From: Sphingobacterium sp. UBA2700
Lineage (GTDB): Bacteria; Bacteroidota; Bacteroidia; Sphingobacteriales; Sphingobacteriaceae
Assembly (NCBI GenBank): GCA_002354335.1
Contig: DELI01000005.1
Coordinates: 62,001 to 126,000, forward strand
DNA: 64,000 bases
Direction of reading: 5' to 3'
Part shown: positions 38,068 to 46,909 of the stretch, one piece after another
Numbering within the stretch: the first letter of the stretch is position 1
How the letters are laid out: each line of letters begins with the position of its first letter
Made by a program: the position numbers and the translations under genes
The notes under the pieces: model-generated
Database searches by the model: none
Told to the model about the DNA's origin: nothing
What the model saw: the letters and a program-made list of their open reading frames with translations, nothing else

Positions 38068-38712
38068 ATGAAAAAAATACTAATAGCTGATGACCACATC
38101 ATTGTTCGGTTAGGAGTATCTACAGCCATTAAGGAAACCCTAAAGAACACCGAAATTGTACATGCTGAAACCTATGATGAGGTCTATGACAAATTATCAA
38201 AAAGCCGATTTGACCTATTATTGCTCGATATCAATATGCCCGGGGGCAATAATATCAAAGTAATCAAAGAATTATTGGACATACAGTCTGACCTTAAAAT
38301 CTTGGTATTTTCGTCTTATGATGAGAGCCTTTACGCGCTACGTTACATTGAAGCGGGCGCTGCGGGATATGTTAATAAGACCACGAGCATGACGGAATTC
38401 ACGAATGCGATTAACAGTATTTTCGAACGCGGAAAGTACATGTCAGATGCGATCAAGGATCTTTATGTACAAAAGCTAACAACCAGCAAATCTAAAATTG
38501 ATAGCCTGAATCCGTTGTATAAACTGTCTAACCGCGAAATGGATGTGGCCAGACATCTTATTGAAGGCTTAGGAATTATTGAAGTCTCCAGTCGTTTGAA
38601 TTTAAGTTCCTCGACCGTGAGCACGTATAAGAGTAGAATATTCGAGAAATTAAATGTGCACAATATTCCAGATTTAATTTCATTGTTTAAGATACATGCA
38701 GAAAAGGAGTAG
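38068..38712 (+). CDS. NarL/FixJ-family response regulator
   Basis: 214 residues. The receiver domain (1-120) has D8-D9, phosphorylated aspartate D54 in LLLDINMPGG and lysine K104 in YVNKTTS. The C-terminal LuxR-type helix-turn-helix (about 148-210) reads LSNREMDVARHLIEGL and VSSRLNLSSSTVSTYKSRIFEKL. No kinase gene is adjacent, so it is an orphan here. The stop codon lies within the stem of its terminator. Confidence 0.92.
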   Translation: MKKILIADDHIIVRLGVSTAIKETLKNTEIVHAETYDEVYDKLSKSRFDLLLLDINMPGGNNIKVIKELLDIQSDLKILVFSSYDESLYALRYIEAGAAGYVNKTTSMTEFTNAINSIFERGKYMSDAIKDLYVQKLTTSKSKIDSLNPLYKLSNREMDVARHLIEGLGIIEVSSRLNLSSSTVSTYKSRIFEKLNVHNIPDLISLFKIHAEKE

Positions 38713-38735
38713 TTAAACTACTCCTTTATTATTTT
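38703..38735 (+). terminator. Terminator overlapping the NarL-type gene stop codon
   Basis: 11-bp stem AAAGGAGTAGT/ACTACTCCTTT (38703-38713 with 38717-38727) and a TAA loop; the TAG stop (38710-38712) is within the stem. ATTATTTTTG follows. In the other direction it ends in TTTTC and may also serve the convergent isomerase gene. Confidence 0.75.
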
Positions 38736-38751
38736 TGCGGCTTTTGGATGG

Positions 38752-39891
38752 CTAGCTAAGCAACTGTGTCATATCCACGACCGGTATATCTTTACGATCT
38801 ACCATCTTTAATTCCTGTTGATTCTTAAATGTATAACCATCTTCATTTAGATTCCACAGAAGAGGCGCCAAGAAATTGATACAAGCTTTTGCACCTTGAT
38901 TTATCGCCCCAATGTTCTGCGTATCTTTAGAATTCTTAGCCTCATTTTCAATCTCGAACGGGCCGCTAAATTGTAACTCATGTAATGCTCCGACAAACGC
39001 ATTCCAGTCCATATCGTCTGTACCACCGAAGCCGGGCATCATGGCGGTATAATGATGTCTATCCCAATCGTGTTGCGGAATGGCAACACCGGCGGATGCA
39101 GCAAGTTCCGCATCAACATGTTGCATAGGATACATCCCTCCCCACTCTACTCTTGCTTTTCCGTGGTTCATCTTGGTCGTTTTCACATGGATGCGTTTTA
39201 GGCGGCTAATATCCATCGCTTTGATAACATCAACCGGGTTTACATTCTGCCATATATCATGCGAAGGGTCATAGATCTCTCCATGCGCCTTGCTAGGAAT
39301 CATCGCATACATGAGCTTACGAGCAGCCAGAACGGCAGGCAAATTATTGTATGTACTTGAATATCGCGAAGAACGCCAGCCCTCCATCGGGCAGTTTTCA
39401 TATACCACTGTTACCCCCAGGTCCTCGGCATATTTAATGATCGGTCCAAAGATTCGCTTATACTCGTCTAAGTTCTTTTGGAATCCATCAATCTCGTTCC
39501 CTAAGGTATGGTTATATCCCACGAAAGTACCGACCTTGACGTCGTTCTCATCACCCCCCAACAGGTGCGCAATCCGAATAAGTTTTAATAAGTGATTTTG
39601 GTTTTTCACGCGTTCGACTTCATCGCCGCCGATCATATTCTCGAAGGCGCCTAAAGACAGCCTCAATCCCATCGTATTAAAGCGCTCCAGCGTAGCTTTC
39701 GCCTGTTCGGGTCCAAACCCTTCATAATCTAAGTGCGTTGCTGTGTGATCCTCTCTGGTGCCATCCTTCCGGAACACGCAAAGATCGACACCCTGCGCAC
39801 CATTGGCGCGAGCAACTTCTAACAATTCTGTTTGATTTAATTTATCATAGGCCGAGCTCATCAACCATATCGGGTTTTGTATTGATTTCAT
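38752..39891 (-). CDS. Sugar phosphate isomerase/epimerase (xylose isomerase-like TIM barrel)
   Basis: 379 residues of the AP endonuclease 2/xylose isomerase-like TIM-barrel superfamily. Metal-ligand-like residues appear in VVYENCPM, IYDPSHDIW, RIHVKTTKM and FEIENEAKNS, at the usual barrel strand ends. Family members isomerise or epimerise sugars and inositol derivatives; the substrate is not identifiable. No signal peptide. It is downstream of the Hc1 gene but a terminator lies between them, so it probably has its own promoter in the 30 bases before its start, or depends on readthrough. Confidence 0.8.
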   Translation of the reverse strand: MKSIQNPIWLMSSAYDKLNQTELLEVARANGAQGVDLCVFRKDGTREDHTATHLDYEGFGPEQAKATLERFNTMGLRLSLGAFENMIGGDEVERVKNQNHLLKLIRIAHLLGGDENDVKVGTFVGYNHTLGNEIDGFQKNLDEYKRIFGPIIKYAEDLGVTVVYENCPMEGWRSSRYSSTYNNLPAVLAARKLMYAMIPSKAHGEIYDPSHDIWQNVNPVDVIKAMDISRLKRIHVKTTKMNHGKARVEWGGMYPMQHVDAELAASAGVAIPQHDWDRHHYTAMMPGFGGTDDMDWNAFVGALHELQFSGPFEIENEAKNSKDTQNIGAINQGAKACINFLAPLLWNLNEDGYTFKNQQELKMVDRKDIPVVDMTQLLS

Positions 39892-39915
39892 AGCGTTGAA
39901 GTTATCAAAAATTTA

Positions 39916-39941
39916 GGCAGTAAAAAAGCCCTGACGGGCTT
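39916..39941 (-). terminator. Intrinsic terminator of the Hc1 gene
   Basis: Stem AAGCCC/GGGCTT (39926-39931 with 39936-39941), TGAC loop, followed on the minus strand by TTTTACTGCC. Short but typical. Confidence 0.7.
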
Positions 39942-39968
39942 AGAATGTAACGAGACTCGAAGAAAAGC

Positions 39969-40154
39969 TTATTTCTTATTCTTTAAATCTTGAATTCCTA
40001 GACGCAGCGACTGCGATAGCGTTTTAATGTCTTGAAGACCTTTTCTCACGCGCGTACCTGCAGCGCTATTGCCTTTAGAGAAGAACTTTTCCGCATCTCC
40101 TTCCAAACCGTCAATAAGAGATTTTAATTCTTTGAATTTATCAATACTTGCCAT
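39969..40154 (-). CDS. Histone H1-like protein (Hc1 family)
   Basis: 61 residues: DKFKELKSLIDGLEGDAEKFFSKGNSAAGTRVRKGLQDI is the pattern of the small Hc1-like proteins of Bacteroidota, related to chlamydial histone-like proteins. It is helical, lysine-rich at the end (DLKNKK) and lacks hydrophobic or export signals. It probably binds and compacts DNA. Monocistronic, with a promoter candidate and a terminator, suggesting strong independent expression. Confidence 0.85.
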   Translation of the reverse strand: MASIDKFKELKSLIDGLEGDAEKFFSKGNSAAGTRVRKGLQDIKTLSQSLRLGIQDLKNKK

Positions 40155-40192
40155 AACTGTTAGATTTATGTGTTTATATTTAGTAACTAGCT

Positions 40193-40222
40193 TAAAATTA
40201 ACATCTTTTTCGAAGAATCAAA
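40193..40222 (-). promoter_or_regulatory. Candidate promoter of the Hc1 gene
   Basis: TTTG at 40219-40222 and TAATTTTA at 40193-40200 on the minus strand, 18 bases apart; the -7 site has one mismatch to TAnnTTTG. The predicted leader is about 32 bases. Confidence 0.42.
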
Positions 40223-40308
40223 ATGTTAAAACAAAACTTTCATGTTTCCATGAACCCATTTAAAGGCATCAAAGTTCTTGATGGTAGTTAAAAATAATCA
40301 GTCTAGGA

Positions 40309-40337
40309 CAAAAAAAAGGTGACCTTCGCAGGCCACC
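40309..40337 (-). terminator. Intrinsic terminator of the dcw cluster after ftsZ
   Basis: 7-bp stem GGTGGCC/GGTCACC in minus-strand RNA (40331-40337 with 40318-40324, one G-U pair), followed by a run of seven T. It lies 23 bases after the ftsZ stop codon. Confidence 0.8.
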
Positions 40338-40360
40338 CTTTTTTATTAAATAGGATAAGA

Positions 40361-42064
40361 TTAATCAACGTTGTCGTGTAGGAACGAGTTGTTTGGTCTG
40401 ATTTCAGTCTCTCCATCGTCGAACGATAAAGTGAAACGAGACACTTGCGACTGCGAAGAATGTGGAACATCTTCTAAAGTCTTCTGCTTTCTTTTGTAAG
40501 CAGGCTCATTCTCTAATTCTTGAAGTCCATTGGAAGACTTTAATTTCATGCTCAACTCTTTCAAACGTAAGATACGCTCTTTCGTTTTCAACAATTGATC
40601 TTCGAAATTGATCTCTTCTTTCTTTGCTTCTTCCAATTCTACTTCAGCAACAGGAAACTGTTCAAGTGCTTCTGCAGAAATAGGCGCCTCTTCTTCTTGC
40701 TCTTCTGCCGGTTTATAAGCATCAAATACCGTTGGCAATTTGAACTCGAATAATGATGGCGTAGTTTTTAATTCGAAACCGTGTGGATTTGAATCTTCTT
40801 CAACTTCTTCGACCTCTGAAGCATTATCAAACTCTAAGGTATGACGAATGATCTTGTCACTGTTTTCAGCCACAGCAGCTGTACTAGGACTAGTCACCGT
40901 TTTATTAGAGAATAGATCTTGCGGAGGTTGTGCCGAAGGGTTCTCTACCGGTTGAGAAGGCTTTACAAAAGCACTTTGATCAACAGCAGGACGTTCAGCA
41001 AATTGATTCTGAGAAACAGGTTTTACAAAAGCAGAAGTTTGAACTTCTGGTGTTAAAGGAATAGCAATCTTCTCTTTTTCTTTCTCCTTAACGCGCTCTT
41101 CTGATGTTTGGAAACCTGTAGCTATAATCGTAACAGAAAGTTCTTCGTCGTAGTTCTCATCGATACAGTTACCCCAGATTAAGTCAGCGGATAAACCAGC
41201 TTTCTCCTGAATGTAATCTGTAACAATAGCAACCTCGTCCATAGTTACCTCGCGTTTTCCGGAAGTAATATTTAACAAGATGTAACGAGCACCTTCAATT
41301 TCATTATCTTTTAATAATGGAGATGCTAAAGCACCAGTTACAGCGTCTAATGCACGTTGTTCACCAGTTGCGATGGCATTACCCATGATTGCCACACCAC
41401 TATCATTCATTACTGTGCGCACATCTTTGAAATCGACGTTCACATATCCTGGAATGGTAATGATCTCTGCAATACCTTTTGCAGCTGTAGTTAAAATATC
41501 ATCTGCTTTCGCAAATGCAGCTGTCATGGTCAAGTTACCGAAGATCTCACGTAAGCGATCATTCGAGATAACTAAATAAGAGTCCACATATTTACGTAAC
41601 TCGCCAAGACCTTCCTCAGCTTGCATACGACGTCTTTTACCTTCGAACGTAAATGGAGTAGTAATAATAGCAACCGTTAGAATTCCTAATTCTTTCGCAG
41701 CCTTCGCTAATACCGGACTTGCTCCAGTACCTGTACCACCACCCATACCAGCAGTGATGAAAAGCATCTTTGTATTGGTACCTAACATGCGTTTGATATC
41801 CTCAATACTCTCGATTGCTGAGTTCTCACCAACATCTGGGTCAGCACCTGCCCCCATACCTTCAGTTAAGCTCGCGCCTAATTGAACCTTATTTGGAATC
41901 GGGCTTAGCTCCAATGCTTGCGCATCTGTATTACAAACGATGAAGTCTACACCAGAAATCCCTTGCTTATACATGTGATTTACGGCATTCCCACCGCCAC
42001 CACCAACACCAATTACCTTGATAATTGATGAATTCTCCTTTAACATTTCAAATTGTATCGACAT
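40361..42064 (-). CDS. ftsZ: Cell division protein FtsZ
   Basis: 567 residues from the ATG at 42064 (an upstream frame extension is unlikely). The tubulin-like GTPase (about 1-330) has IKVIGVGGGGGNAVNHM, the GTP-binding GGGTGTG loop and the NLDFKD-like synergy region (NVDFKDVRTVM). A long, acidic, proline- and glutamate-rich linker (about 330-530) follows, longer than in E. coli, ending in a tail FLHDNVD. FtsZ polymerises into the division ring. A 140-base gap separates it from ftsA, with a hairpin and DnaA-box-like sites, so it may also be transcribed separately. Confidence 0.95.
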   Translation of the reverse strand: MSIQFEMLKENSSIIKVIGVGGGGGNAVNHMYKQGISGVDFIVCNTDAQALELSPIPNKVQLGASLTEGMGAGADPDVGENSAIESIEDIKRMLGTNTKMLFITAGMGGGTGTGASPVLAKAAKELGILTVAIITTPFTFEGKRRRMQAEEGLGELRKYVDSYLVISNDRLREIFGNLTMTAAFAKADDILTTAAKGIAEIITIPGYVNVDFKDVRTVMNDSGVAIMGNAIATGEQRALDAVTGALASPLLKDNEIEGARYILLNITSGKREVTMDEVAIVTDYIQEKAGLSADLIWGNCIDENYDEELSVTIIATGFQTSEERVKEKEKEKIAIPLTPEVQTSAFVKPVSQNQFAERPAVDQSAFVKPSQPVENPSAQPPQDLFSNKTVTSPSTAAVAENSDKIIRHTLEFDNASEVEEVEEDSNPHGFELKTTPSLFEFKLPTVFDAYKPAEEQEEEAPISAEALEQFPVAEVELEEAKKEEINFEDQLLKTKERILRLKELSMKLKSSNGLQELENEPAYKRKQKTLEDVPHSSQSQVSRFTLSFDDGETEIRPNNSFLHDNVD

Positions 42065-42158
42065 ATATGTTATCCTATTTAATTCTTCCTCAAGCAATTA
42101 CGTTATCGCAATTTGACTCAACAATTCTAATGTAATATTACCAAAATCTTAACAACAG

Positions 42159-42204
42159 TTTTCCACATTTGTTAAAATGTGGAAAAATTGAACGATGTGG
42201 AAAA
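42159..42204. promoter_or_regulatory. Inverted repeat with three DnaA-box-like nonamers
   Basis: A perfect 12-bp inverted repeat (TTTTCCACATTT, GTTA loop, AAATGTGGAAAA; 42159-42186) follows the ftsA stop codon by 18 bases, and a third TGTGGAAAA is at 42196-42204. Each matches the relaxed DnaA box TTWTNCACA. It may be a regulatory site for ftsZ, a 3'-end hairpin of upstream mRNA, or both. Confidence 0.5.
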
Positions 42205-43587
42205 TTATTTCTTTCCGATGAATGTATCATCGTCGATATCGGCGCCATCCTTGATCCAATCGCCTAAGAATCGCGTCAACCAACCTTCCTTTTTTGATTG
42301 TCCCTCCGCTATTTCTTTAACGCCTTCTTTCGCTTTTTCTTTTGTTTGAGGAGCTTTTTTAATTACTTTTTCTTCGTTGCGCATCTCCTCCTCTTCAATC
42401 GACTGAATACCTTTAATCAACAGTCCGATACCCGTTGCATACAATGGGCTCTTCAACTCGTCAAAGGCTTGTTTATTCAACATCTCTGTCTTTGCTAAAT
42501 ACTCATTCGGATATCCGATACGGCAATCGATTCCCGTGATATATTCAACTAATTGAACTAAGTGTTTCAATTGCGCACCACCACCTGTAATAACAATACC
42601 TGCAATCAATTTATCTTCATAACCTGAAGATTTAATCTCGTAGTAAACATGCTCGATGATCTCTTCCATTCTAGCTTGGATGATATAAGCTAGATTCTTT
42701 ACAGAGATTTCTTTTGCTTCACGACCGCGGATACCAGGTACACAGATCACCTCGTTATCTTTGTTTTCGTCAGCTAATGCAGAACCGTAACGTACTTTCA
42801 ATTGCTCGGCTTGATTGCGTAATACAGAACATCCCTGACGGATATCTTCTGTAACGATATTACCACCCAATGGAATTACCGCTGTATGACGGATAATACC
42901 CTCGTGGAAGATCGCTACGTCCGTTGTACCACCCCCGATATCAACTAACACCACACCTGCCGTTTTTTCCTCCTCATCCAACACAGCTTCGGATGATGCA
43001 AGAGGTTCTAAGATCAATTCAGAAACTTCCAGATCTGAATTGTCTACACAACGCTTAATGTTTTTGATGTCAGTAACACGACCGGAGATAATATGGAAAT
43101 TTGCTTCCACACGACGACCAGCCATACCGATAGGTTCTTTGATACCAGGTTCGTTGTCAATAGTAAACTCTTGAGGCAACACATGGATAATCTCCTCTCC
43201 CGGAGGCAAAACCAACTTATACATGTCCGAGATCAAACGCTCAATATCTAAACGTCCGATTTCATCATCATCGTTCTTGGTTAAGATACCACGGTGTTGA
43301 ATACTTTTAATGTGCTGACCCGCAATACCCACGTTGACAACCTTAATGTCTACGTTTGATTGCCCCTCCGCTACGGCAACGGCCTCACGAATACTTGTAA
43401 CCGTTTTCTGGATATTTGCTACTACCCCACGGTTAACACCTGCGGATTCAGCCTTGCCGACACCTAAAAGCTCCACCTTATTGACCCCACTACGACGACC
43501 AACGGTTACACAAATCTTTGTTGTTCCGATGTCCAATCCAACAATAATTGGATTCTCTTTTTCATTTTCTACAATTCTAGGTTTCAT
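42205..43587 (-). CDS. ftsA: Cell division protein FtsA
   Basis: 460 residues of the actin-like ASKHA family. IIVGLDIGTTKICVTVGRR is the phosphate 1 motif, VLVDIGGGTTDVAIF phosphate 2 and GIVITGGGAQLK the adenosine motif. The C-terminal part is Lys/Glu-rich and ends in GWLTRFLGDWIKDG, the amphipathic membrane-targeting helix, followed by a short acidic tail. FtsA tethers FtsZ to the membrane. Located between ftsQ (39 bases) and ftsZ. Confidence 0.95.
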   Translation of the reverse strand: MKPRIVENEKENPIIVGLDIGTTKICVTVGRRSGVNKVELLGVGKAESAGVNRGVVANIQKTVTSIREAVAVAEGQSNVDIKVVNVGIAGQHIKSIQHRGILTKNDDDEIGRLDIERLISDMYKLVLPPGEEIIHVLPQEFTIDNEPGIKEPIGMAGRRVEANFHIISGRVTDIKNIKRCVDNSDLEVSELILEPLASSEAVLDEEEKTAGVVLVDIGGGTTDVAIFHEGIIRHTAVIPLGGNIVTEDIRQGCSVLRNQAEQLKVRYGSALADENKDNEVICVPGIRGREAKEISVKNLAYIIQARMEEIIEHVYYEIKSSGYEDKLIAGIVITGGGAQLKHLVQLVEYITGIDCRIGYPNEYLAKTEMLNKQAFDELKSPLYATGIGLLIKGIQSIEEEEMRNEEKVIKKAPQTKEKAKEGVKEIAEGQSKKEGWLTRFLGDWIKDGADIDDDTFIGKK

Positions 43588-43626
43588 ATGCTGTGTTTGA
43601 TGCTGTATGTTATTAATTCTTTCTGT

Positions 43627-44454
43627 TTACTTCTTATTCATTTTCATCTGCAAGCTATCGATGAACCAATCACCATTGCGCTCGCAAATAATTTGGCCGC
43701 CATATTTCACATTCACTTTGCTATAGGCGCCAGTCCCCACTCTTGGCATGATATGCTTATAGAAGGTCGTCAATCGATTCAATTTATAATCCAATGAATC
43801 CGCGCTTCCTATAATTAAGGCCTGCTCACCAACACGAGGAACAATCTCGATATCGCGATCGCTGTTGACAAAGAGCTGTACGATTTGGTTGCTCCATAGT
43901 TCGTCATGCTTAGTATGCTCAACAACATTTACTAGATCTTTGACTAGCGAAGATTGTACAGGCTCCAAAGCTTTCTTATAACCTTCTTTGATATTTCCGT
44001 TCGCAACCATCACATGCGGAACATATTTCAAGGTCACCGGGATCTTTTGGTTCTTGGAGTCTACATAATACTCCTGCCCCATCTGATTGATGACACGAAG
44101 AACAACTTCGCGCTGCATAACCTGCACCTGCATCGTTCCATCCATGTCCATATGCACATCCGCTTCCGATACGTAGGGCGATTTCTTCAACTCATTCTCG
44201 ATCTTTTGCAATGGAATTTCATTCAGATTCCTACCCACAACACGCCCAAACTTATCCTGAATCATCGAGGAAATATCCTGCTGATCGATGAACGTCTCTT
44301 TACCTTCTACTAAAACCTTCAGTGATGTACATACCTGCACCTGATCTTTCTTCGATACCAGGCTCATCAACATACCGACTCCAACCAAGGATGCAATTCC
44401 TAGGAAAAAGTAGCCTACTTGGCGCCATTGTATGTTTCTAATTTTATTAAGCAT
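43627..44454 (-). CDS. ftsQ: Cell division protein FtsQ/DivIB
   Basis: 275 residues. A short cytoplasmic start, one membrane helix (about 12-31) and a periplasmic part with a POTRA-like region (about 38-110: SLKVLVEGKETFIDQQDI, NEIPLQKIENELKKSPYV) and the FtsQ beta domain. The family is divergent in sequence; the position between murC and ftsA is strong support. Its start overlaps the end of murC by 8 bases. Confidence 0.88.
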   Translation of the reverse strand: MLNKIRNIQWRQVGYFFLGIASLVGVGMLMSLVSKKDQVQVCTSLKVLVEGKETFIDQQDISSMIQDKFGRVVGRNLNEIPLQKIENELKKSPYVSEADVHMDMDGTMQVQVMQREVVLRVINQMGQEYYVDSKNQKIPVTLKYVPHVMVANGNIKEGYKKALEPVQSSLVKDLVNVVEHTKHDELWSNQIVQLFVNSDRDIEIVPRVGEQALIIGSADSLDYKLNRLTTFYKHIMPRVGTGAYSKVNVKYGGQIICERNGDWFIDSLQMKMNKK

Positions 44455-45802
44455 TTGTCAACACTTCTTTAATCGGTTTAACCAACTTATCAATATCTCC
44501 TGCTCCCACAGTTACAACCAACTCCGGACTTTCGGCTTTTACAATCGCTAATACCTCTTCCGGACTTACTAAACGCTTGTTTTCTAAGCGAATCTTTTCC
44601 AATAACCATTGCGAATCCACTCCCGGAATCGGCAATTCACGTGCTGGATAGATCTCCATCAACAACAGCTCATCTGCTAAAGCTAAAACCTCAGCGAAGC
44701 CATCGACGAAGTCACGCGTACGAGTGAATAGGTGCGGCTGAAAAACAACCGTTAATTTCTTGTTCGGATAAAGCTTCTTCATCGATGTCAAAAAAGCGCG
44801 CAACTCCTCTGGATGATGCGCATAGTCATCGATGTAAATATGCTCTGGCGATTTAAAAATATATTCAAAACGACGCTTAACGCCTGCGAATGTCGACAAT
44901 GCATGAACGATCTTCGGAGCAGCAATTCCTAATAGCTTTGCAACAGTAATCGCAGCAACCGCATTCTCTACATTATGCAATCCCGGAATACCCAAGTGAA
45001 TATCCTTGATCGTCAAATCTTCCGAGTGATAATCAAAATAGAACTCGCCATCTTTAACAACAACGTTCTCCGCGTATGCATCGCAAACCTCTTCACGAGC
45101 ATAGTTGATATCTGCCGCAAATGGCAATCCTTTTCTTACGATCTTTTGGCCATCCTCTACCACGCGATCCAAAAACATCTGGAAAGACTCCTGAAGCTTG
45201 CTCGCCTCGCCGTAGATATCCAAGTGATCAGCATCCGCAGATGTCACGATCGCGATATTGGGATGCAGCGTCAAAAATGAACGATCATATTCATCCGCTT
45301 CAACAACCACGACGTTATTATCGCCGAACAAAACGTTATTCTGGTAGTTCGTGCTAATTCCGCCTAAGAAAGCAGAACAGTCATAACCACTATCTTTCAA
45401 TATATGAGCAACCATGGTTGACGTTGTTGTCTTGCCATGCGTTCCTGCAATAGCAATCGTAAAACGACTTGCTGAAATAAAACCTAAAACCTGAGAGCGT
45501 TTATACAGCTCATGACCTGCTTTAATGAAATGTGACTTCAAAGCTAAATCTGCAGGAATAGCTGGTGTAAAGATGATCAAGGTATCTTCACCTGCCGAGT
45601 CAAACGATGCTGGCACTGCCGCCACATCATCCGTATAAATAATCGGCATCCCCTCTTCCTCTAATGTTCTGGTCAACTCTGTCGACGTACGATCATAGCC
45701 GGCAACCTCACAACCTAAGCGACTAAAATAACGAGCAAGACCGCTCATACCGATACCACCGATACCCAATAAATAAACTCGTTTAATCTTGTCGATATTC
45801 AT
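44447..45802 (-). CDS. murC: UDP-N-acetylmuramate--L-alanine ligase
   Basis: 451 residues. N-terminal Rossmann motif LLGIGGIGMSGLA, ATP loop AGTHGKTTTSTM and the central VVEADEYDRSF and DYAHHP motifs of the Mur ligases. It adds L-alanine to UDP-MurNAc, the first amino acid of the stem peptide. Two bases after murG. Confidence 0.96.
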   Translation of the reverse strand: MNIDKIKRVYLLGIGGIGMSGLARYFSRLGCEVAGYDRTSTELTRTLEEEGMPIIYTDDVAAVPASFDSAGEDTLIIFTPAIPADLALKSHFIKAGHELYKRSQVLGFISASRFTIAIAGTHGKTTTSTMVAHILKDSGYDCSAFLGGISTNYQNNVLFGDNNVVVVEADEYDRSFLTLHPNIAIVTSADADHLDIYGEASKLQESFQMFLDRVVEDGQKIVRKGLPFAADINYAREEVCDAYAENVVVKDGEFYFDYHSEDLTIKDIHLGIPGLHNVENAVAAITVAKLLGIAAPKIVHALSTFAGVKRRFEYIFKSPEHIYIDDYAHHPEELRAFLTSMKKLYPNKKLTVVFQPHLFTRTRDFVDGFAEVLALADELLLMEIYPARELPIPGVDSQWLLEKIRLENKRLVSPEEVLAIVKAESPELVVTVGAGDIDKLVKPIKEVLTNA

Positions 45803-45804
45803 CT

Positions 45805-46905
45805 TTACTTTCTTATTAAATTCAATACTTCTTGTGCAATCACCACATCAGCATCTGCTAATGCCAGTTTATTGATCGCATCGCCTAAGGCCTGCATCTT
45901 CGGTTCATCATTCAGCAAGCTTAATAGCGTGCTGACCAAAACCTCACGTGCCTCATTGTCTTTCACCATGATAGCCGCGTCTTTGCTGACTAATGCCATC
46001 GCATTTTTCGTCTGATGATCATCCGAAACATTCGGTGAAGGAACCAATACTACTGGCTTTCCAACCACACATAATTCCGAAATAGTACCTGCACCCGCAC
46101 GTCCCACGATCACATCTGCCGCCGCATACGCATAGTCCATACGGTCTACGAAGGCCATCAATTTGATCTCTTCCGGAAGCGAGTCGCCTAGCTCCTCTTT
46201 TAGTTTCTCATAGTAGTATCCACCACATTGCCAGATCACCTGAACGCCTGCCGCAACAAATTGCGGAATACCCGCTTTGATACAATCGTTCAATGTCAAG
46301 GCGCCCAAGCTACCACCCGTAACCAAAATGGTCTTCTTATTCATATCCAATGCAAATGCATTGATTGCTTCCTCGCGCTTATTCTCAATCGCCACGGAAG
46401 ACTTACGAATAGGATTACCAGTCAACAGAATGCGCTCGGCTGGAAAAAAACGATCCATACCCTCATAAGCAACACAGATCTTCTTTGCTTTTGCGCCCAA
46501 CTTCTTGTTGGTCACTCCGGCATAAGAGTTCTGCTCCTGGATAATCGTCGGTAAACCCATCATATTGGCCATCATTAATAATGGACCCGATGCATAGCCG
46601 CCAACACCAATTGCCACTTCGGCGTTAAACTGTTTAAGAACGCTGCGCGCTTTCAAAAGACTCTTTAGCATTTTGAATGGAAGCGCTAAGTTTTTCAATA
46701 GGGATTGTCTGTTAATACCTACGATATCTAAACCTACAATCTCATATCCTGCTGCTGGCACACGCTCCATCTCCATCTTGCCCTCTGCACCAACAAATAA
46801 AATCTCCGTGTCGGGCGCCAATTGCTTCAAAGCATTCGCAATCGCAATCGCCGGGAAAATATGTCCTCCCGTGCCGCCTCCACTTATGATTACTTTATGC
46901 GCCAT
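45805..46905 (-). CDS. murG: UDP-GlcNAc:undecaprenyl-PP-MurNAc-pentapeptide GlcNAc transferase
   Basis: 366 residues, GT-B fold, glycosyltransferase family 28. SGGGTGGHIFPAIAIA at the N-terminus contacts the lipid-linked acceptor; ILVTGGSLGALTLND and GRAGAGTISELCVVGKP bind UDP-GlcNAc. MurG converts lipid I to lipid II on the cytoplasmic face. Four bases after ftsW. Confidence 0.96.
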   Translation of the reverse strand: MAHKVIISGGGTGGHIFPAIAIANALKQLAPDTEILFVGAEGKMEMERVPAAGYEIVGLDIVGINRQSLLKNLALPFKMLKSLLKARSVLKQFNAEVAIGVGGYASGPLLMMANMMGLPTIIQEQNSYAGVTNKKLGAKAKKICVAYEGMDRFFPAERILLTGNPIRKSSVAIENKREEAINAFALDMNKKTILVTGGSLGALTLNDCIKAGIPQFVAAGVQVIWQCGGYYYEKLKEELGDSLPEEIKLMAFVDRMDYAYAAADVIVGRAGAGTISELCVVGKPVVLVPSPNVSDDHQTKNAMALVSKDAAIMVKDNEAREVLVSTLLSLLNDEPKMQALGDAINKLALADADVVIAQEVLNLIRK

Positions 46906-46909
46906 ATAT

